This document shows positions 8,918 through 18,574 of a DNA stretch of 64,000 bases, in pieces. The position numbers and the translations under genes are program-made. Every line of letters starts with the position of its first letter. Position 1 is the first letter of the stretch. The notes under the pieces are model-generated. The model was not told the origin of the DNA. It did no database searches and worked only from the letters and a program-made list of their open reading frames with translations. This DNA comes from Agrobacterium genomosp. 13 str. CFBP 6927 (GTDB taxonomy: Bacteria; Pseudomonadota; Alphaproteobacteria; Rhizobiales; Rhizobiaceae): assembly GCA_900012615.1 (NCBI GenBank), contig LT009756.1, positions 2,826,325-2,890,324 on the forward strand, written 5' to 3'.

Positions 8918-10272
8918 CGGTCATCCTGTCGAAGCGCCGCGCCGATCACCTGTTTGCCGAGCCGGGCAAAGAGGTTGGCAGCGTTTTCCCCGGGCTTATG
9001 TTCTTTTTCGTAAAGACGGGCAAGCCGCGAAAGCGCCTTCCTCTGCTGCTCAAAAGGTAAAATACCGTCCTGCGGGTCGCAGGCGCGGCCCGAAATCGAA
9101 AAGCCCAGGCCATCGGCGCTGCCGGAAAAAGTGAGAAGTGACGGGGCAGGATATGCGCAGCCCTTTCCGCAGCCGGAAATATGCAGCGTAAATGACCCAT
9201 CGAGCAGAGAGACCAGTTCCTCCGACGCAAAGGCGGCGAGATCACGTGTGGGAAGGAAAGCCGAAGCGCACCCCGGCGCCCCGGGACAGACGGCAATGAA
9301 AGACCGCGCATCATCTGCCGCAATGATGAAACCGGAAGCCCTGGCCACTTCCAGCACCGCACTGCAAGCATCCCGTGAACCGAAGAATAGCAGGCTATGA
9401 TTAAGTGACGGCCGCAATGTTTCTATACCGATTGCGCGCACCCGCTCGCAGAGCCGTGATAGATCGGAGGCCCGCACTTGTCCGAAGGCAGGCGCGATAC
9501 CGGCGGCAAAAATACCCTTATCCGCCAGGATCAGCCCCAAAGGCGAAGAAGGCGCGAGCGCCTCTCTCTCAATTGCGCAATCCAGCAGACGATCGCCGCA
9601 GATCGCTTTTATCGTTTGCTGATCCAGATCACGGCCGCGGGCAGACACCCCTTGGCCGGCAAGATAAACAAGCAGCAGCAGGACAACATCAGCCGCTTTG
9701 TCCGTCTCAACCAATCCCGCGCGCAGCGCCCTGCTCTCGGGGCCGCCAACAAACAATTGCCAGAAAACCTGCCCGTCCTGCCGCACCGCTTTCAGGCGAA
9801 TATCGGCCAGCAAATCCGCCATTGAGGGACGGCCGCCGCCATCGATGACAACGGACATTTTCGCTGCGAGCTTTTCATGCAGCGCCAGTGCGCCGACCTC
9901 TCTGCGAATCTCGTCAGCAAGAGAACTTCCATCGGCGATTTCCTGCGCGTCCCGGCCGGCAAGAATAGAAGCCTCGACGGCTAGCCCTTCCCGAAGCGGC
10001 AAACCGAGCGCCAGAAAATCATTCTCCAGGGCGCAGGCGCTTTCCGGCGTCAGGCCGCGAAATTGCAGGTTGCCGCGCGCTGTTATGTCGATCAGACCGT
10101 TGCCATGCCGCTCCGCGAGATCGCAAAGCGCCATCATGTCATGGGGCGTGATATCCGCCTCGAATGCGATCCGCGACAGAAACCCATCACCGGTGAGCAT
10201 CGGTGTCGATAGGGCTGGACACATCCCACGGCGGCCGAATGGCTGAACCGGTTCGGAAACGGCCGTCCTCAT
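8914..10272 (-). CDS. cobG: Precorrin-3B synthase, O2-dependent (CobG)
   Basis: CobG is an Fe-S monooxygenase that uses O2 to hydroxylate precorrin-3A at C20 and form the ring A lactone. It belongs to the nitrite/sulfite reductase family. The cluster cysteines appear as CPGAPGC (C-X5-C) near residue 327 and CGKGC (C-X3-C) near residue 365. The CPALSTPM segment and the ITARGNLQFRGL half-domain fit the family. Length is 452 residues. Its presence commits this organism to the aerobic ring-contraction chemistry, which makes the neighbouring CbiD notable. The start overlaps the cobN stop by 4 bp. Confidence 0.94.
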   Translation of the reverse strand: MRTAVSEPVQPFGRRGMCPALSTPMLTGDGFLSRIAFEADITPHDMMALCDLAERHGNGLIDITARGNLQFRGLTPESACALENDFLALGLPLREGLAVEASILAGRDAQEIADGSSLADEIRREVGALALHEKLAAKMSVVIDGGGRPSMADLLADIRLKAVRQDGQVFWQLFVGGPESRALRAGLVETDKAADVVLLLLVYLAGQGVSARGRDLDQQTIKAICGDRLLDCAIEREALAPSSPLGLILADKGIFAAGIAPAFGQVRASDLSRLCERVRAIGIETLRPSLNHSLLFFGSRDACSAVLEVARASGFIIAADDARSFIAVCPGAPGCASAFLPTRDLAAFASEELVSLLDGSFTLHISGCGKGCAYPAPSLLTFSGSADGLGFSISGRACDPQDGILPFEQQRKALSRLARLYEKEHKPGENAANLFARLGKQVIGAALRQDDR

Positions 10273-13200
10273 GCGCTCACCCTTTCAGGGCGCGGGAGGA
10301 TCAGCATTTCAAGCTCGGCATCGACCGCATTGCGCCGGCTATGCCACAGGCCGCGACGGCGAGCGGATAAAAAGCGCGCCGCCATCACCTCCGCCGCCTT
10401 CGGATTTTCCCGCAGGATGAAGTCGCGAACCTCCTCATTGCCGAAATAGGCGTCATAGACTGCCTCGATCAGTGAGGAGGAAACCGCATAGGTGGTTTCG
10501 GCAAAGCCGATCAGCCGGTCAACCGTCTCAGCAAATTCCGCCGCCCCGCGCGGGCCGTGCCGCATCTGGCCGGCAATGAAGCGTGGATTGATGGCACGGG
10601 CCCGAACAACCCGCGTCAGCGCTTGTGAAACGGATCGCGCGCGTGGACGCGCCGGATCGGTCGTATCCAGTGCGACAATATCGGCAAAGCCGCCAAGGGC
10701 GGCCTTTGCGGCAGAAAAACCACCCATGAAGGCAACATCGGAAGAACCATCAAGAAGATCGCGGCCGGGATCGTCGCCGGTGTGAACCAGAAGATCGGCC
10801 CGCCGTACCAGTTCCACAAAACCGGTATCCTCGAAAATCTCAAGCCCATCTTCGCCGCCGAAGGCATGGCTTGCCGCGTCCAGATAGGCCTGCCCCAAAT
10901 CTTCGCGTTCGTCCCATTGTCCGCTGGCGAGTTTCTCTTCTATGCCCGCACCATAGGTGCCGGGCGCCGAACCGAAGATGCGCGCCGGTATATGACCGAG
11001 CGCGGCCGCTTCTTCCGAAAGCGGATTGTCGCCCGGCGCTTCGTGGCGCCGCGCGACCGCCTTGGCGGCAGCATCGAGAAGAGCGATAAGCGCCGGAAAC
11101 ATGTCGCGGAACAGGCCGGAAATCCGAAATGTGACGTCGACCCGCGGCCGCCCGATACTGGCTGGCGGCAGAACCTCGATGCCGGTAACGCGCCCCGTCG
11201 CAGGGTCATGGATCGGTCTGGCGCCCATCAGATGCAGCGCCTGCGCTACATCCTCGCCGCCATTGCGCAGGCTGGCGCTGCCCCAGAGATCGAAAACCAG
11301 ATTTTTCGGCCAGTCTCCATGGGATTGCAGATGGTGACGCAGCACCTCTTCGCCCGCCATGCGGCCCAGTTCGAAAGCCGTCGGCGTCGGCATGGTGCGC
11401 GGATCAGCGGCATAAAGGTTGCGACCCGTCGGCAGCACGTCAAGCCGTCCGCGCGCAGGTGCGCCGGAAGGGCCGGGGACAACATGCCGGCCCGCGAGCG
11501 CTGCAAGCAGAGCTGCTTTTTCCGCCGCAGCGCTTTCGAGCCTCAGAAGATCGGTCTCGCCTTCGGGCGAACGACCGAAAATGTGCTGGCCGTCCTTGAT
11601 TGCGAAATCCTTGAGGTCACAAAGAAACGCGTCGATGCGTGACAGTGCCGCATCGGCGTCATCCGTCGCCCCCACCCCAGCATCCGCCGCTAGCCCGGTT
11701 TCCAGCGCTTTTTCGACAATCAGTTTCGCCAGCCGGTCACGCCGGCGGCGATCCAGCCCGTCCGCCTGTGCATATTCATCGACCAGCTGCTCCAGCGCGG
11801 ATTGCGCCGGCGAAAGCCCGGCATCTATCAGCACCGGTGGAACATGGCCGATGGTGACAGCGGCAATCCGCCGCTTGGCGACAGCCGCTTCGCCCGGATT
11901 GGAGACGATGAAAGGATAGACCGCCGGCAACGAGCCCGTGACGATCTCGGGAAAACAATCGCGGGAAAGCGCCACCGTCTTACCCGGCAACCATTCCAGC
12001 GTACCGTGCGCGCCCACATGCACGATGGCATGCGCGCCTGCGACCCGCTGCATCCACGCACCGAAGGCAACCAGTGCATGGCGCGGCGGCAAAGCAGGGT
12101 CATGATAATCCACCCGCCTATCCTCGTTTCGTCCACGGTCCGGTGCCAGCGCCACGAACACCTTCCCGAAGCGGGCGACGCGGAAACGGAATGCGCCATC
12201 GACAAGCGCATCGTCCTGTTCCGCCGAACCCCAGGTCGCATTCAGAGAGGCGACCACTTCCTGCGGCAAACCCGCGAGAAAATCCTGATAGGCTGAAAAT
12301 TCGACAGTCGCTTCCTGCTGCTCGACACAATCCAGCAAGGCCCTTGCCGTTTCGGGAATATCCGAAACCGCATATCCCGCCCCATCAAGATCGCGCAGCA
12401 TTTCCAGCACGCTCTGCGGCACATCGAGGCCGACGGCATAACCGGTGCGCCCCGGCGCGGCACCGGGATAATCCGGCATCAGAATGACGATGTGCCGCTC
12501 CTGCGGGGCAGATTGCTTCAACCGCAAAAAGGCGGCGATGCGGTTTGCCACCTGCTCCACACGATCCGCTTCGGGCACGTTCAGGAGACTGACACCGCCA
12601 TCGGTCCGCACTTGCTTGAACGAAATCGCACCAGCAAGAATCCTGCCATCGAGTTCCGGCAAGACCACATGCATGGCAAGATCTGACGGGTTAAGACCAC
12701 GCGCATTCTCCGCCCAGCCATCCCGTCGCGTGGTCGCCATGACCACCTGAAACACCGGCACCCCGAGACGATCGAAGAGTGTCTTGCCACCCTCATCCGT
12801 CTGACTGGCAAAGGCCGTGGCGGCAATGATCGCGGCGGGCTCCAGATCAGGTAGCACCGTTTCGAGAAAACGGATCGCTTCTCCATCCTTCAGGCCGCTG
12901 ACAAAAATCGGCAATGGCGCAAAACCGCGCTGCAATAGTGCGTGAAAAAGCGCGTCCACGGGCGCAGCATCGCTTGCCAAAAGCATGGAGCGGTAAAAGA
13001 GAACCGGCAGGATGGCTGCATCGGCGGAGAAACCCGCCCTGGCTTCCCCCTGGTCCACGACACCTTTACCCGGCCGGTAGAAGCCGGCTTTCGGCAGCGG
13101 CTGGGCCTCGATATCTGGCCATGCGCCACCCCTTGCAAGCGCCGCAAGACCAGCGGCAAGCCGCCCCATATTCTCCCGCCCACCCTCGCGGAAGAAGGAG

Positions 13201-13619
13201 AGGACAGAGGCCAGAATTTGCCGATCAACGGTTGAGGCCGCCTCGAGTTTTTCGTCCCTCTCGCTGCATTCGCCCGGCAGGAGCAGCAGTTTTATGCCCC
13301 GCCGCCGGGCGAGAATGGCAAGCTGTTCAACACCGTAACGCCAGCGCTCCGCGCCACCCAGAATCCGGATAAGAATGACGCTGGCATGTTCAGCCGTCTT
13401 TTCGATCCAAAGATCGACCGACATCGGATGGCGAAGCTCGGAGAGGTTGGCGGCGGATAGCGACGGAAGGCCACGCTCCGCCTGCCGCCACGCCTGCTCC
13501 AGCCCGGCAAGATCACTCGTTGAAAAAGACATGACCACCACATCCGAACGGGGCTGGTTGAGATCAACCGGCTCGATCAGATCGTCCAGAGACGAGGATG
13601 TGGTGGCGAGAATATGCAT
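10269..13619 (-). CDS. cobN: Cobaltochelatase subunit CobN, short form
   Basis: CobN is the large subunit of the ATP-dependent aerobic cobaltochelatase that inserts Co2+ into hydrogenobyrinic acid a,c-diamide; CobS and CobT partners are not in this window. The signature HVGAHGTLEWLPGK, the VSNPGEAAVAKRR segment and PGPSGAPARGRLDVLPTGRN identify it. It is 1116 residues, shorter than the roughly 1275 I recall for the P. denitrificans protein. The missing part appears to lie between DGQHIFGRSPEGE and RHVVPGPSGAP, which are only about 35 residues apart here. The reading frame is intact, so this looks like a natural shortening. Confidence 0.92.
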   Translation of the reverse strand: MHILATTSSSLDDLIEPVDLNQPRSDVVVMSFSTSDLAGLEQAWRQAERGLPSLSAANLSELRHPMSVDLWIEKTAEHASVILIRILGGAERWRYGVEQLAILARRRGIKLLLLPGECSERDEKLEAASTVDRQILASVLSFFREGGRENMGRLAAGLAALARGGAWPDIEAQPLPKAGFYRPGKGVVDQGEARAGFSADAAILPVLFYRSMLLASDAAPVDALFHALLQRGFAPLPIFVSGLKDGEAIRFLETVLPDLEPAAIIAATAFASQTDEGGKTLFDRLGVPVFQVVMATTRRDGWAENARGLNPSDLAMHVVLPELDGRILAGAISFKQVRTDGGVSLLNVPEADRVEQVANRIAAFLRLKQSAPQERHIVILMPDYPGAAPGRTGYAVGLDVPQSVLEMLRDLDGAGYAVSDIPETARALLDCVEQQEATVEFSAYQDFLAGLPQEVVASLNATWGSAEQDDALVDGAFRFRVARFGKVFVALAPDRGRNEDRRVDYHDPALPPRHALVAFGAWMQRVAGAHAIVHVGAHGTLEWLPGKTVALSRDCFPEIVTGSLPAVYPFIVSNPGEAAVAKRRIAAVTIGHVPPVLIDAGLSPAQSALEQLVDEYAQADGLDRRRRDRLAKLIVEKALETGLAADAGVGATDDADAALSRIDAFLCDLKDFAIKDGQHIFGRSPEGETDLLRLESAAAEKAALLAALAGRHVVPGPSGAPARGRLDVLPTGRNLYAADPRTMPTPTAFELGRMAGEEVLRHHLQSHGDWPKNLVFDLWGSASLRNGGEDVAQALHLMGARPIHDPATGRVTGIEVLPPASIGRPRVDVTFRISGLFRDMFPALIALLDAAAKAVARRHEAPGDNPLSEEAAALGHIPARIFGSAPGTYGAGIEEKLASGQWDEREDLGQAYLDAASHAFGGEDGLEIFEDTGFVELVRRADLLVHTGDDPGRDLLDGSSDVAFMGGFSAAKAALGGFADIVALDTTDPARPRARSVSQALTRVVRARAINPRFIAGQMRHGPRGAAEFAETVDRLIGFAETTYAVSSSLIEAVYDAYFGNEEVRDFILRENPKAAEVMAARFLSARRRGLWHSRRNAVDAELEMLILPRPERVSA

Positions 13620-13622
13620 GGG

Positions 13623-14660
13623 TCAGGCGGCCAGCATCTGTTCGATCTTTTCGCGGTTGATGCCCTTTTCGCCGATGACGACGAGGCGGCTGCGGCGCTC
13701 CTCGCCCGCCGCCCAGGGCCGGTCGTAATAGTGGTTCACGCGGCTGCCGACAGCCTGCACCTGCAGGCGCATCGGCTTTGAGGAAACCTCGATGAAGCCC
13801 TTGATGCGCAGGACATTTTCCGCAGCCGCCGTCTCGGCGATACGGACCGCCAGCGCTTCCGGATCGGTCACAGCCGGCAGATCGATGACGAAGCTGTCGA
13901 AATCATCGTGCTCGTGATCAAGTTCATCATCGTGATGGGTACGGCGATTTTCGATATCCTCTTCCACAGCAAGACCAAGACCGATCAGCACGGCGGGGTC
14001 GATGGCGCCATTCGAAGCGACCACGATCTTTGCGGCCTTCGGCAAATGCTCGAGGATATGCGCCTTGGCCTTGTCGAGGCCGGCAACGTCCAGAAGATCG
14101 GCCTTGGTCAGCACGATAAGATCGGCGCAAGCGACCTGATCTTCGAAAACCTCTTCAACCGGGTCGTCGTGATCGAGCGCCTCGTCATTGGCCCGCTGGG
14201 CAGCAAGGGCTTCCATGTCGTGCGCCACCTGCCCTTCGGCAAGGGCGGCACCATCCACGACGGTCACTACGGCGTCCACCGTCACGCGGCTCTTGATCGC
14301 CGGCCATTGGAAAGCCTGCACCAGCGGCTTGGGCAGGGCAAGTCCCGAGGTCTCGATGAGAATGTGCTCCACCTTCGGCTGGCGGCTCAGAATCTGTTCG
14401 ATGGCAGGCTGGAAGTCGTCCGCCACGGTGCAGCAGATGCAGCCATTGGCCAGTTCGACGATGTTTTCTTCGGGGCAGCTTTCAATGCCGCAGCCTTTGA
14501 GGATTTCACCATCAATGCCGATATCGCCAAATTCGTTGACGATGATCGCCAGCCGCTTGCCGTCGAGTTTTTCGAGAAGGCCGCGCAGCAGCGTTGTTTT
14601 GCCGGCCCCCAGAAAACCGGTGACGATGGTGCAGGGAACGCGGTCCAGAAGGGTGCTCAT
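13623..14660 (-). CDS. cobW: CobW, GTPase metallochaperone of the COG0523 family
   Basis: CobW is thought to deliver cobalt to cobaltochelatase. Visible features of this 345-residue protein are a P-loop TGFLGAGKTTLLRG near residue 14, the family's metal-binding GCICCTV (CxCC) near residue 73, and the guanine-specificity motif LTKADLL near residue 183. An acidic His-rich loop (THHDDELDHEHDD) lies near residues 240-252, plausibly a metal-binding region. It sits next to cobN (3 bp gap), its inferred client, and overlaps the upstream DUF1636 gene by 4 bp. Confidence 0.93.
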   Translation of the reverse strand: MSTLLDRVPCTIVTGFLGAGKTTLLRGLLEKLDGKRLAIIVNEFGDIGIDGEILKGCGIESCPEENIVELANGCICCTVADDFQPAIEQILSRQPKVEHILIETSGLALPKPLVQAFQWPAIKSRVTVDAVVTVVDGAALAEGQVAHDMEALAAQRANDEALDHDDPVEEVFEDQVACADLIVLTKADLLDVAGLDKAKAHILEHLPKAAKIVVASNGAIDPAVLIGLGLAVEEDIENRRTHHDDELDHEHDDFDSFVIDLPAVTDPEALAVRIAETAAAENVLRIKGFIEVSSKPMRLQVQAVGSRVNHYYDRPWAAGEERRSRLVVIGEKGINREKIEQMLAA

Positions 14661-15019
14661 GATCTCTCCTCGGTAAAATCGAATGGGGGAATGCGCGCCA
14701 CCATGCCGCGCTTCAATGTGTCGGGGCGGCCGCGCCAGGGCATCAGGCCATCGGGAGCAGCAGCGAGCAGCCGTGCGCCGGTCAGCAGGTCTTCCGCGTC
14801 ACCGGGTGTCAGCCCGCCGAATACATAGGACCAGCCATTGGCGCTGCGCAGCACCGCGCTAAGGCCGCGCTTGCAATTGGCAAGGCAATTGACGGAACGA
14901 ACGATAGTGCCGGATTCTTCCGCCTTCGCTATGACGGCGTCGGCGAGACGCGAACCGGGGCGTGGTTCGGCATTGGGGTCGGCTTCATCGCGACAGCTTC
15001 TGCAAACGAAGACGATCAC
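14657..15019 (-). CDS. DUF1636 family small Cys-containing protein
   Basis: This protein of about 120 residues resembles DUF1636, a family often found beside cobW/cobN. It has an N-terminal VCRSCRDEAD (CxxC) and a VNCLANCKRG motif, four cysteines that could hold a metal or a 2Fe-2S cluster in a thioredoxin-like fold. The preferred start is GTG at 15019, with AAAGG about 8 bases upstream. A longer in-frame reading to 15253 adds 78 low-complexity Arg-rich residues and runs towards the riboswitch leader. It is the first gene after the cobalamin riboswitch, so it is B12-regulated. Function is unknown; cobalt handling is inferred from context. Confidence 0.75.
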   Translation of the reverse strand: MIVFVCRSCRDEADPNAEPRPGSRLADAVIAKAEESGTIVRSVNCLANCKRGLSAVLRSANGWSYVFGGLTPGDAEDLLTGARLLAAAPDGLMPWRGRPDTLKRGMVARIPPFDFTEERS

Positions 15020-15208
15020 GCCGGACGCCTTTTCGTCTTGCGGATTCCCGCTCGAACATGAAGATGTCGCTGAAATATCCAAACCGTATCGTTTCCCGCG
15101 CCTAGCAAAAATCTCGGGGTGCGGATGTCGAAAACGGCTTACGCGTCGGCGCAAACCGGATGTTCGATCTAACCGACTGACCGGAGCACCCCGCCCGGCA
15201 GACGTTTT

Positions 15209-15402
15209 CCTGAAACGGCAGGTCTCCTGGCTCGCGGCTCTACACCCAGACACCGCCTTCCCGAACCATATTGGAGGTCCAGTGGCTTTACGGTGCGGGC
15301 TTACCGCTTACAGTTGCGGGGGCAGCCACGGAATGACCCTGTCAGGGTGGAACCGTGTTCCCTCTTAGCTTTTCCCGTTGCCGGGAAAAGACCGTCAGTG
15401 CC
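15209..15402 (-). promoter_or_regulatory. Cobalamin riboswitch
   Basis: Read on the minus strand, the leader has the conserved B12-riboswitch core. It shows GAGGGAACACGG, then GCTGCCCCCGCAACTGTAAG, then the B12 box GCCACTGG, and ends with GAGCCAGGAGACCTGCC. Terminal CTGACGG and CCGTTTCAG can close the P1 helix. A 9-bp hairpin CTTTTCCCG/CGGGAAAAG with a GCAA loop lies at 15369-15390. It precedes the DUF1636-cobW-cobN run by about 190 nt. By family precedent, adenosylcobalamin binding should lower expression of the whole minus-strand cob transcript. Confidence 0.93.
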
Positions 15403-15405
15403 TTA

Positions 15406-15434
15406 CCCTTAGGCTGAACGGGCGTGGGGGTCAA
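15406..15434 (-). promoter_or_regulatory. Candidate promoter upstream of the B12 riboswitch
   Basis: On the minus strand TTGACC is followed after 17 bp by TAAGGG, immediately ahead of the riboswitch. The -10 match is poor, so this is only a candidate. Position is the main support. Confidence 0.35.
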
Positions 15435-15545
15435 TGCCGCGCCCCTGTCCCTCACGCATTGCCGGGTGCGGCAAATTGAGTATAGTCGCCGCTCCGAATG
15501 GCGGGGGCATCCGATCCCGCGCCGCTGGATAAAGAGGAAAACGCG

Positions 15546-16163
15546 ATGACACGCGACATCAGCGACGGCGAAGCCGAACGTCACCGGCAGAAAATGGTCA
15601 ATCGCAAGACGGTTCAGGATGCTGAAGTAGCCGGGAAGACCATCGAAAAAGGCCTGCTGATGATCAATACCGGCCCGGGCAAAGGCAAATCCACGGCCGC
15701 TTTCGGTCTCGCCTTGCGCATGCTCGGCACCGGGCGCAGGGTCGGTGTGGTGCAATTCATCAAGGGTGCATGGTCAACGGGTGAACAGCAGGCTCTGACT
15801 TTGTTCGGCGACAAGGTCGTGTGGCGCACCATGGGCGAAGGGTTCACCTGGGACACGCAGGATTTGAAACGCGACGTCGCAGCGGCGGCAAAGGCCTGGG
15901 AAGAAGCCAAGGTCCTGATGGCGGACAAGACCGTCGGCTTGCTGATCCTCGATGAGCTGAACATCGCGCTCCGTTACGATTACCTGCCGCTGGAAGAGGT
16001 GGTCGAAACGCTTTCCAGCCGCAGGCCCGATCTGCATGTCATCGTTACCGGTCGCAACGCCAAGCAACCGCTCATCGACGCGGCCGACATGGTGACGGAA
16101 ATGACCCTCGTCAAACATCATTTCAAGGCGGGCGTGAAAGCCCAGGCGGGGATAGAATTCTAA
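15546..16163 (+). CDS. cobO: Cob(I)yrinic acid a,c-diamide adenosyltransferase (CobO)
   Basis: CobO transfers the 5'-deoxyadenosyl group of ATP to the Co(I) corrinoid. The protein (205 residues) has the P-loop [18 protein letters not shown] near residue 40, and [17 protein letters not shown] near residue 137, as in the CobA/CobO adenosyltransferase family. The ATG at 15546 follows a GAGGAAA Shine-Dalgarno; an in-frame start at 15498 has no such support. It begins a plus-strand pair with cobQ, divergent from the riboswitch-controlled run. No riboswitch was seen on the plus strand. Confidence 0.94.
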   Translation: MTRDISDGEAERHRQKMVNRKTVQDAEVAGKTIEKGLLMINTGPGKGKSTAAFGLALRMLGTGRRVGVVQFIKGAWSTGEQQALTLFGDKVVWRTMGEGFTWDTQDLKRDVAAAAKAWEEAKVLMADKTVGLLILDELNIALRYDYLPLEEVVETLSSRRPDLHVIVTGRNAKQPLIDAADMVTEMTLVKHHFKAGVKAQAGIEF

Positions 16164-16164
16164 C

Positions 16165-17622
16165 ATGGCTGCACGCGTGCTGATGTTTCAGGGAACCGGC
16201 TCCGACGTCGGCAAATCGCTGATGGTCGCCGGCCTCGCCCGCGCCTTCGTCAAGCGAGGCCTGTCCGTCATGCCGTTCAAGCCGCAGAACATGTCGAATA
16301 ATGCCGCCGTCACCGCCGATGGCGGCGAGATCGGCCGCGCACAGGCGCTGCAGGCGCGTGCAGCGGGTGTTCCGCTCTCCGTTCACATGAACCCGGTGCT
16401 GCTGAAGCCGCAGAGTGAAACCGGCGCGCAGGTGGTGGTGCAGGGCAAAATCGTCGGCAATGCCAAAGCGGCCGAATATCAGCACATGAAGGCCGGGCTG
16501 ATGCCGCGTGTGCTGGAAAGCTTCGAGCTCCTGAAAAATCAGGCGGATCTGGTGCTGGTGGAAGGCGCGGGCAGCGCATCCGAAATCAACCTGCGCGCCA
16601 ACGACATCGCCAATATGGGTTTCGCTCGCGCCGCTGATGCGCCGGTGATCCTGATCGGCGATATCGACCGGGGCGGGGTCATCGCCAGCCTCGTCGGCAC
16701 AAAAACCGTGGTCGAACCAGACGATGCCGCGATGATAAAAGGCTTTATTGTCAACCGCTTTCGTGGCGATCCGGCTCTGTTTTCGGACGGCATGCGGATG
16801 ATTGCGGAAAAGACCGGCTGGGCGTCAATTGGGCTTTTGCCCCATTTTTCCGATGCCGCGAAACTGCCGGCGGAGGATGCTCTTGGACTTTCCGGCCCGG
16901 CTGAGCGAAAGCCCGATGCAAAGATCCGCATCGCCGTACCGATCCTGCCGCATATTTCCAATTTCGATGATCTCGATCCGCTGGACATGGAGCCGGAGGT
17001 GGAGTTGATCCGCATACGGCCGGGCGACACCATTCCCGCGGATTGCCATCTGGTCCTGCTCTGCGGCTCAAAATCCACCATTGCCGATCTCGCCGTGCTG
17101 AAAGCTGCGGGTCTTGATATCGATATCAAGTCCCATGCCAGACGCGGCGGCTATGTTCTTGGGCTGTGCGGTGGATACCAGATACTTGGAAAAACCATTT
17201 CCGATCCTCATGGCATCGAAGGACCGCCAGCGACGGTGGAAGGGCTTGGCCTGCTGGACGTGACGACGGTTCTGACCGGCGACAAGAGGCTTGTTTCCGT
17301 GCAGGGCAGAAGCTTCGACGGAATTAACTTATCCGGCTATGAAATGCATGTGGGCAAAACCGACAGCGCGGCGGGCGCCCAGCCGTTTTCGACCATAGAC
17401 GGACGTGCCGACGGTATCATATCGCCCGATGGCGGCATCTTCGGCACCTACATACACGGCCTGTTCGCGGATGACCGCCAGCGCGGCGCATGGCTTGAAC
17501 GGCTTGGCGGACACAGCACGAAACTGAACTACGAAGCGCAGGTGGACGACGTTCTCGACCGTCTGGCAGCGCATATGGAACAGCACCTCGATCTCGACAG
17601 ACTGCTTTCTATAGCGCGATAA
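16165..17622 (+). CDS. cobQ: Cobyric acid synthase (CobQ)
   Basis: CobQ amidates the b, d, e and g side chains of adenosylcobyrinic acid a,c-diamide, using glutamine. An N-terminal synthetase domain starts [18 protein letters not shown], with [10 protein letters not shown] near residue 36. The C-terminal amidotransferase domain has its Cys in [11 protein letters not shown] near residue 334 and the His in GTYIHGLF near residue 431. Length is 485. It starts 1 bp after cobO and its end overlaps convergent cbiB by 14 bp. Confidence 0.95.
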   Translation: MAARVLMFQGTGSDVGKSLMVAGLARAFVKRGLSVMPFKPQNMSNNAAVTADGGEIGRAQALQARAAGVPLSVHMNPVLLKPQSETGAQVVVQGKIVGNAKAAEYQHMKAGLMPRVLESFELLKNQADLVLVEGAGSASEINLRANDIANMGFARAADAPVILIGDIDRGGVIASLVGTKTVVEPDDAAMIKGFIVNRFRGDPALFSDGMRMIAEKTGWASIGLLPHFSDAAKLPAEDALGLSGPAERKPDAKIRIAVPILPHISNFDDLDPLDMEPEVELIRIRPGDTIPADCHLVLLCGSKSTIADLAVLKAAGLDIDIKSHARRGGYVLGLCGGYQILGKTISDPHGIEGPPATVEGLGLLDVTTVLTGDKRLVSVQGRSFDGINLSGYEMHVGKTDSAAGAQPFSTIDGRADGIISPDGGIFGTYIHGLFADDRQRGAWLERLGGHSTKLNYEAQVDDVLDRLAAHMEQHLDLDRLLSIAR

Positions 17623-18574
17623 GGACCGCCAGCAGCCCGAACAACCCGATCAGCAGGAGGTCGGCGATCCGCGCCAGCCGCAACGCCTTGCGAATATCAC
17701 CGGCGACGAGCGACGCCCTCCCGCCTTCGCCCATGAACCGCGCCTCGATCATCTGCCCACCATAGGAACGCGGACCGGCAAGGGCGAAACCGAGGGCACC
17801 CGCAAGCGCGGCCTCCGGCCAGCCGGCATTGGGCGAGCGATGATGATGCGCATCTCGCCGTATCGCGGCGATGGCCCCGCCCGGCGATGCGCCCTTCACA
17901 AAAAATGCCGCAAAGACAAAAAGACCGCCGCTCAACCGGGAAGCCGGCAGGTTGACCAGATCGTCCAGCCGGGCAGAGGCCCAGCCGAAGGCTTCATGGC
18001 GCGGCGAGCGATGGCCGATCATGCTGTCGGCTGTATTGATCGCTTTGTAACCCGCACCACCCGGAAGCCCCAGAAGACCGAGCCAGAGCGAGGGGGCGAC
18101 GATACCGTCGGAAAAATTCTCGGCCAGGCTTTCGATCGCTGCCCGGCATATCGCCGCCTCGTCAAGCGCCTGCGGATCGCGGCCGACGATCATCGAAACG
18201 GCTTTGCGGCCTCCCTCTACACCCTCACGTTCCAGCGCGATGGCAACGGCCTCCACATGCTGTTCCAGACTTTTCTGCGCCGGAAGTGACGCGCCGAGCA
18301 CCGCAGCAAGCAACAGACCGAAAGGAAGGAAAAGCAGAACGGATTGCGCAAGCCATGCGACAACCACTGTCAACCCCAGAAAAACCGCCAGTGCCATGAC
18401 GCCTGCGACCTTACGCTGCGAAAATGACGCGCTCTCCCGGTTCCATTTTTTGTCCAGCAGCGCGATAAGCGAACCGATCCAGGTGACGGGGTGGCCGATG
18501 CGTTTGAATAGCCAGTCCGGATAGCCGGTCAGGCGTTCGATCACGAGCGACAGGAAAGCGAGAGCAAAGAACAT
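17609..18574 (-). CDS. cobD: Adenosylcobinamide-phosphate synthase, membrane (CbiB/CobD)
   Basis: This integral membrane protein joins adenosylcobyric acid to the aminopropanol (phosphate) arm. There are several hydrophobic segments: the N-terminus, about residues 55-95 ([20 protein letters not shown]), and the C-terminus ([16 protein letters not shown]). Conserved segments include [14 protein letters not shown] near residue 27 and [20 protein letters not shown] near residue 182. Length is 321. Note the naming: Pseudomonas-type CobD equals Salmonella CbiB. Its ATG shares a CATG with divergent cobC, which makes the aminopropanol precursor. Confidence 0.93.
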   Translation of the reverse strand: MFFALAFLSLVIERLTGYPDWLFKRIGHPVTWIGSLIALLDKKWNRESASFSQRKVAGVMALAVFLGLTVVVAWLAQSVLLFLPFGLLLAAVLGASLPAQKSLEQHVEAVAIALEREGVEGGRKAVSMIVGRDPQALDEAAICRAAIESLAENFSDGIVAPSLWLGLLGLPGGAGYKAINTADSMIGHRSPRHEAFGWASARLDDLVNLPASRLSGGLFVFAAFFVKGASPGGAIAAIRRDAHHHRSPNAGWPEAALAGALGFALAGPRSYGGQMIEARFMGEGGRASLVAGDIRKALRLARIADLLLIGLFGLLAVLIAL

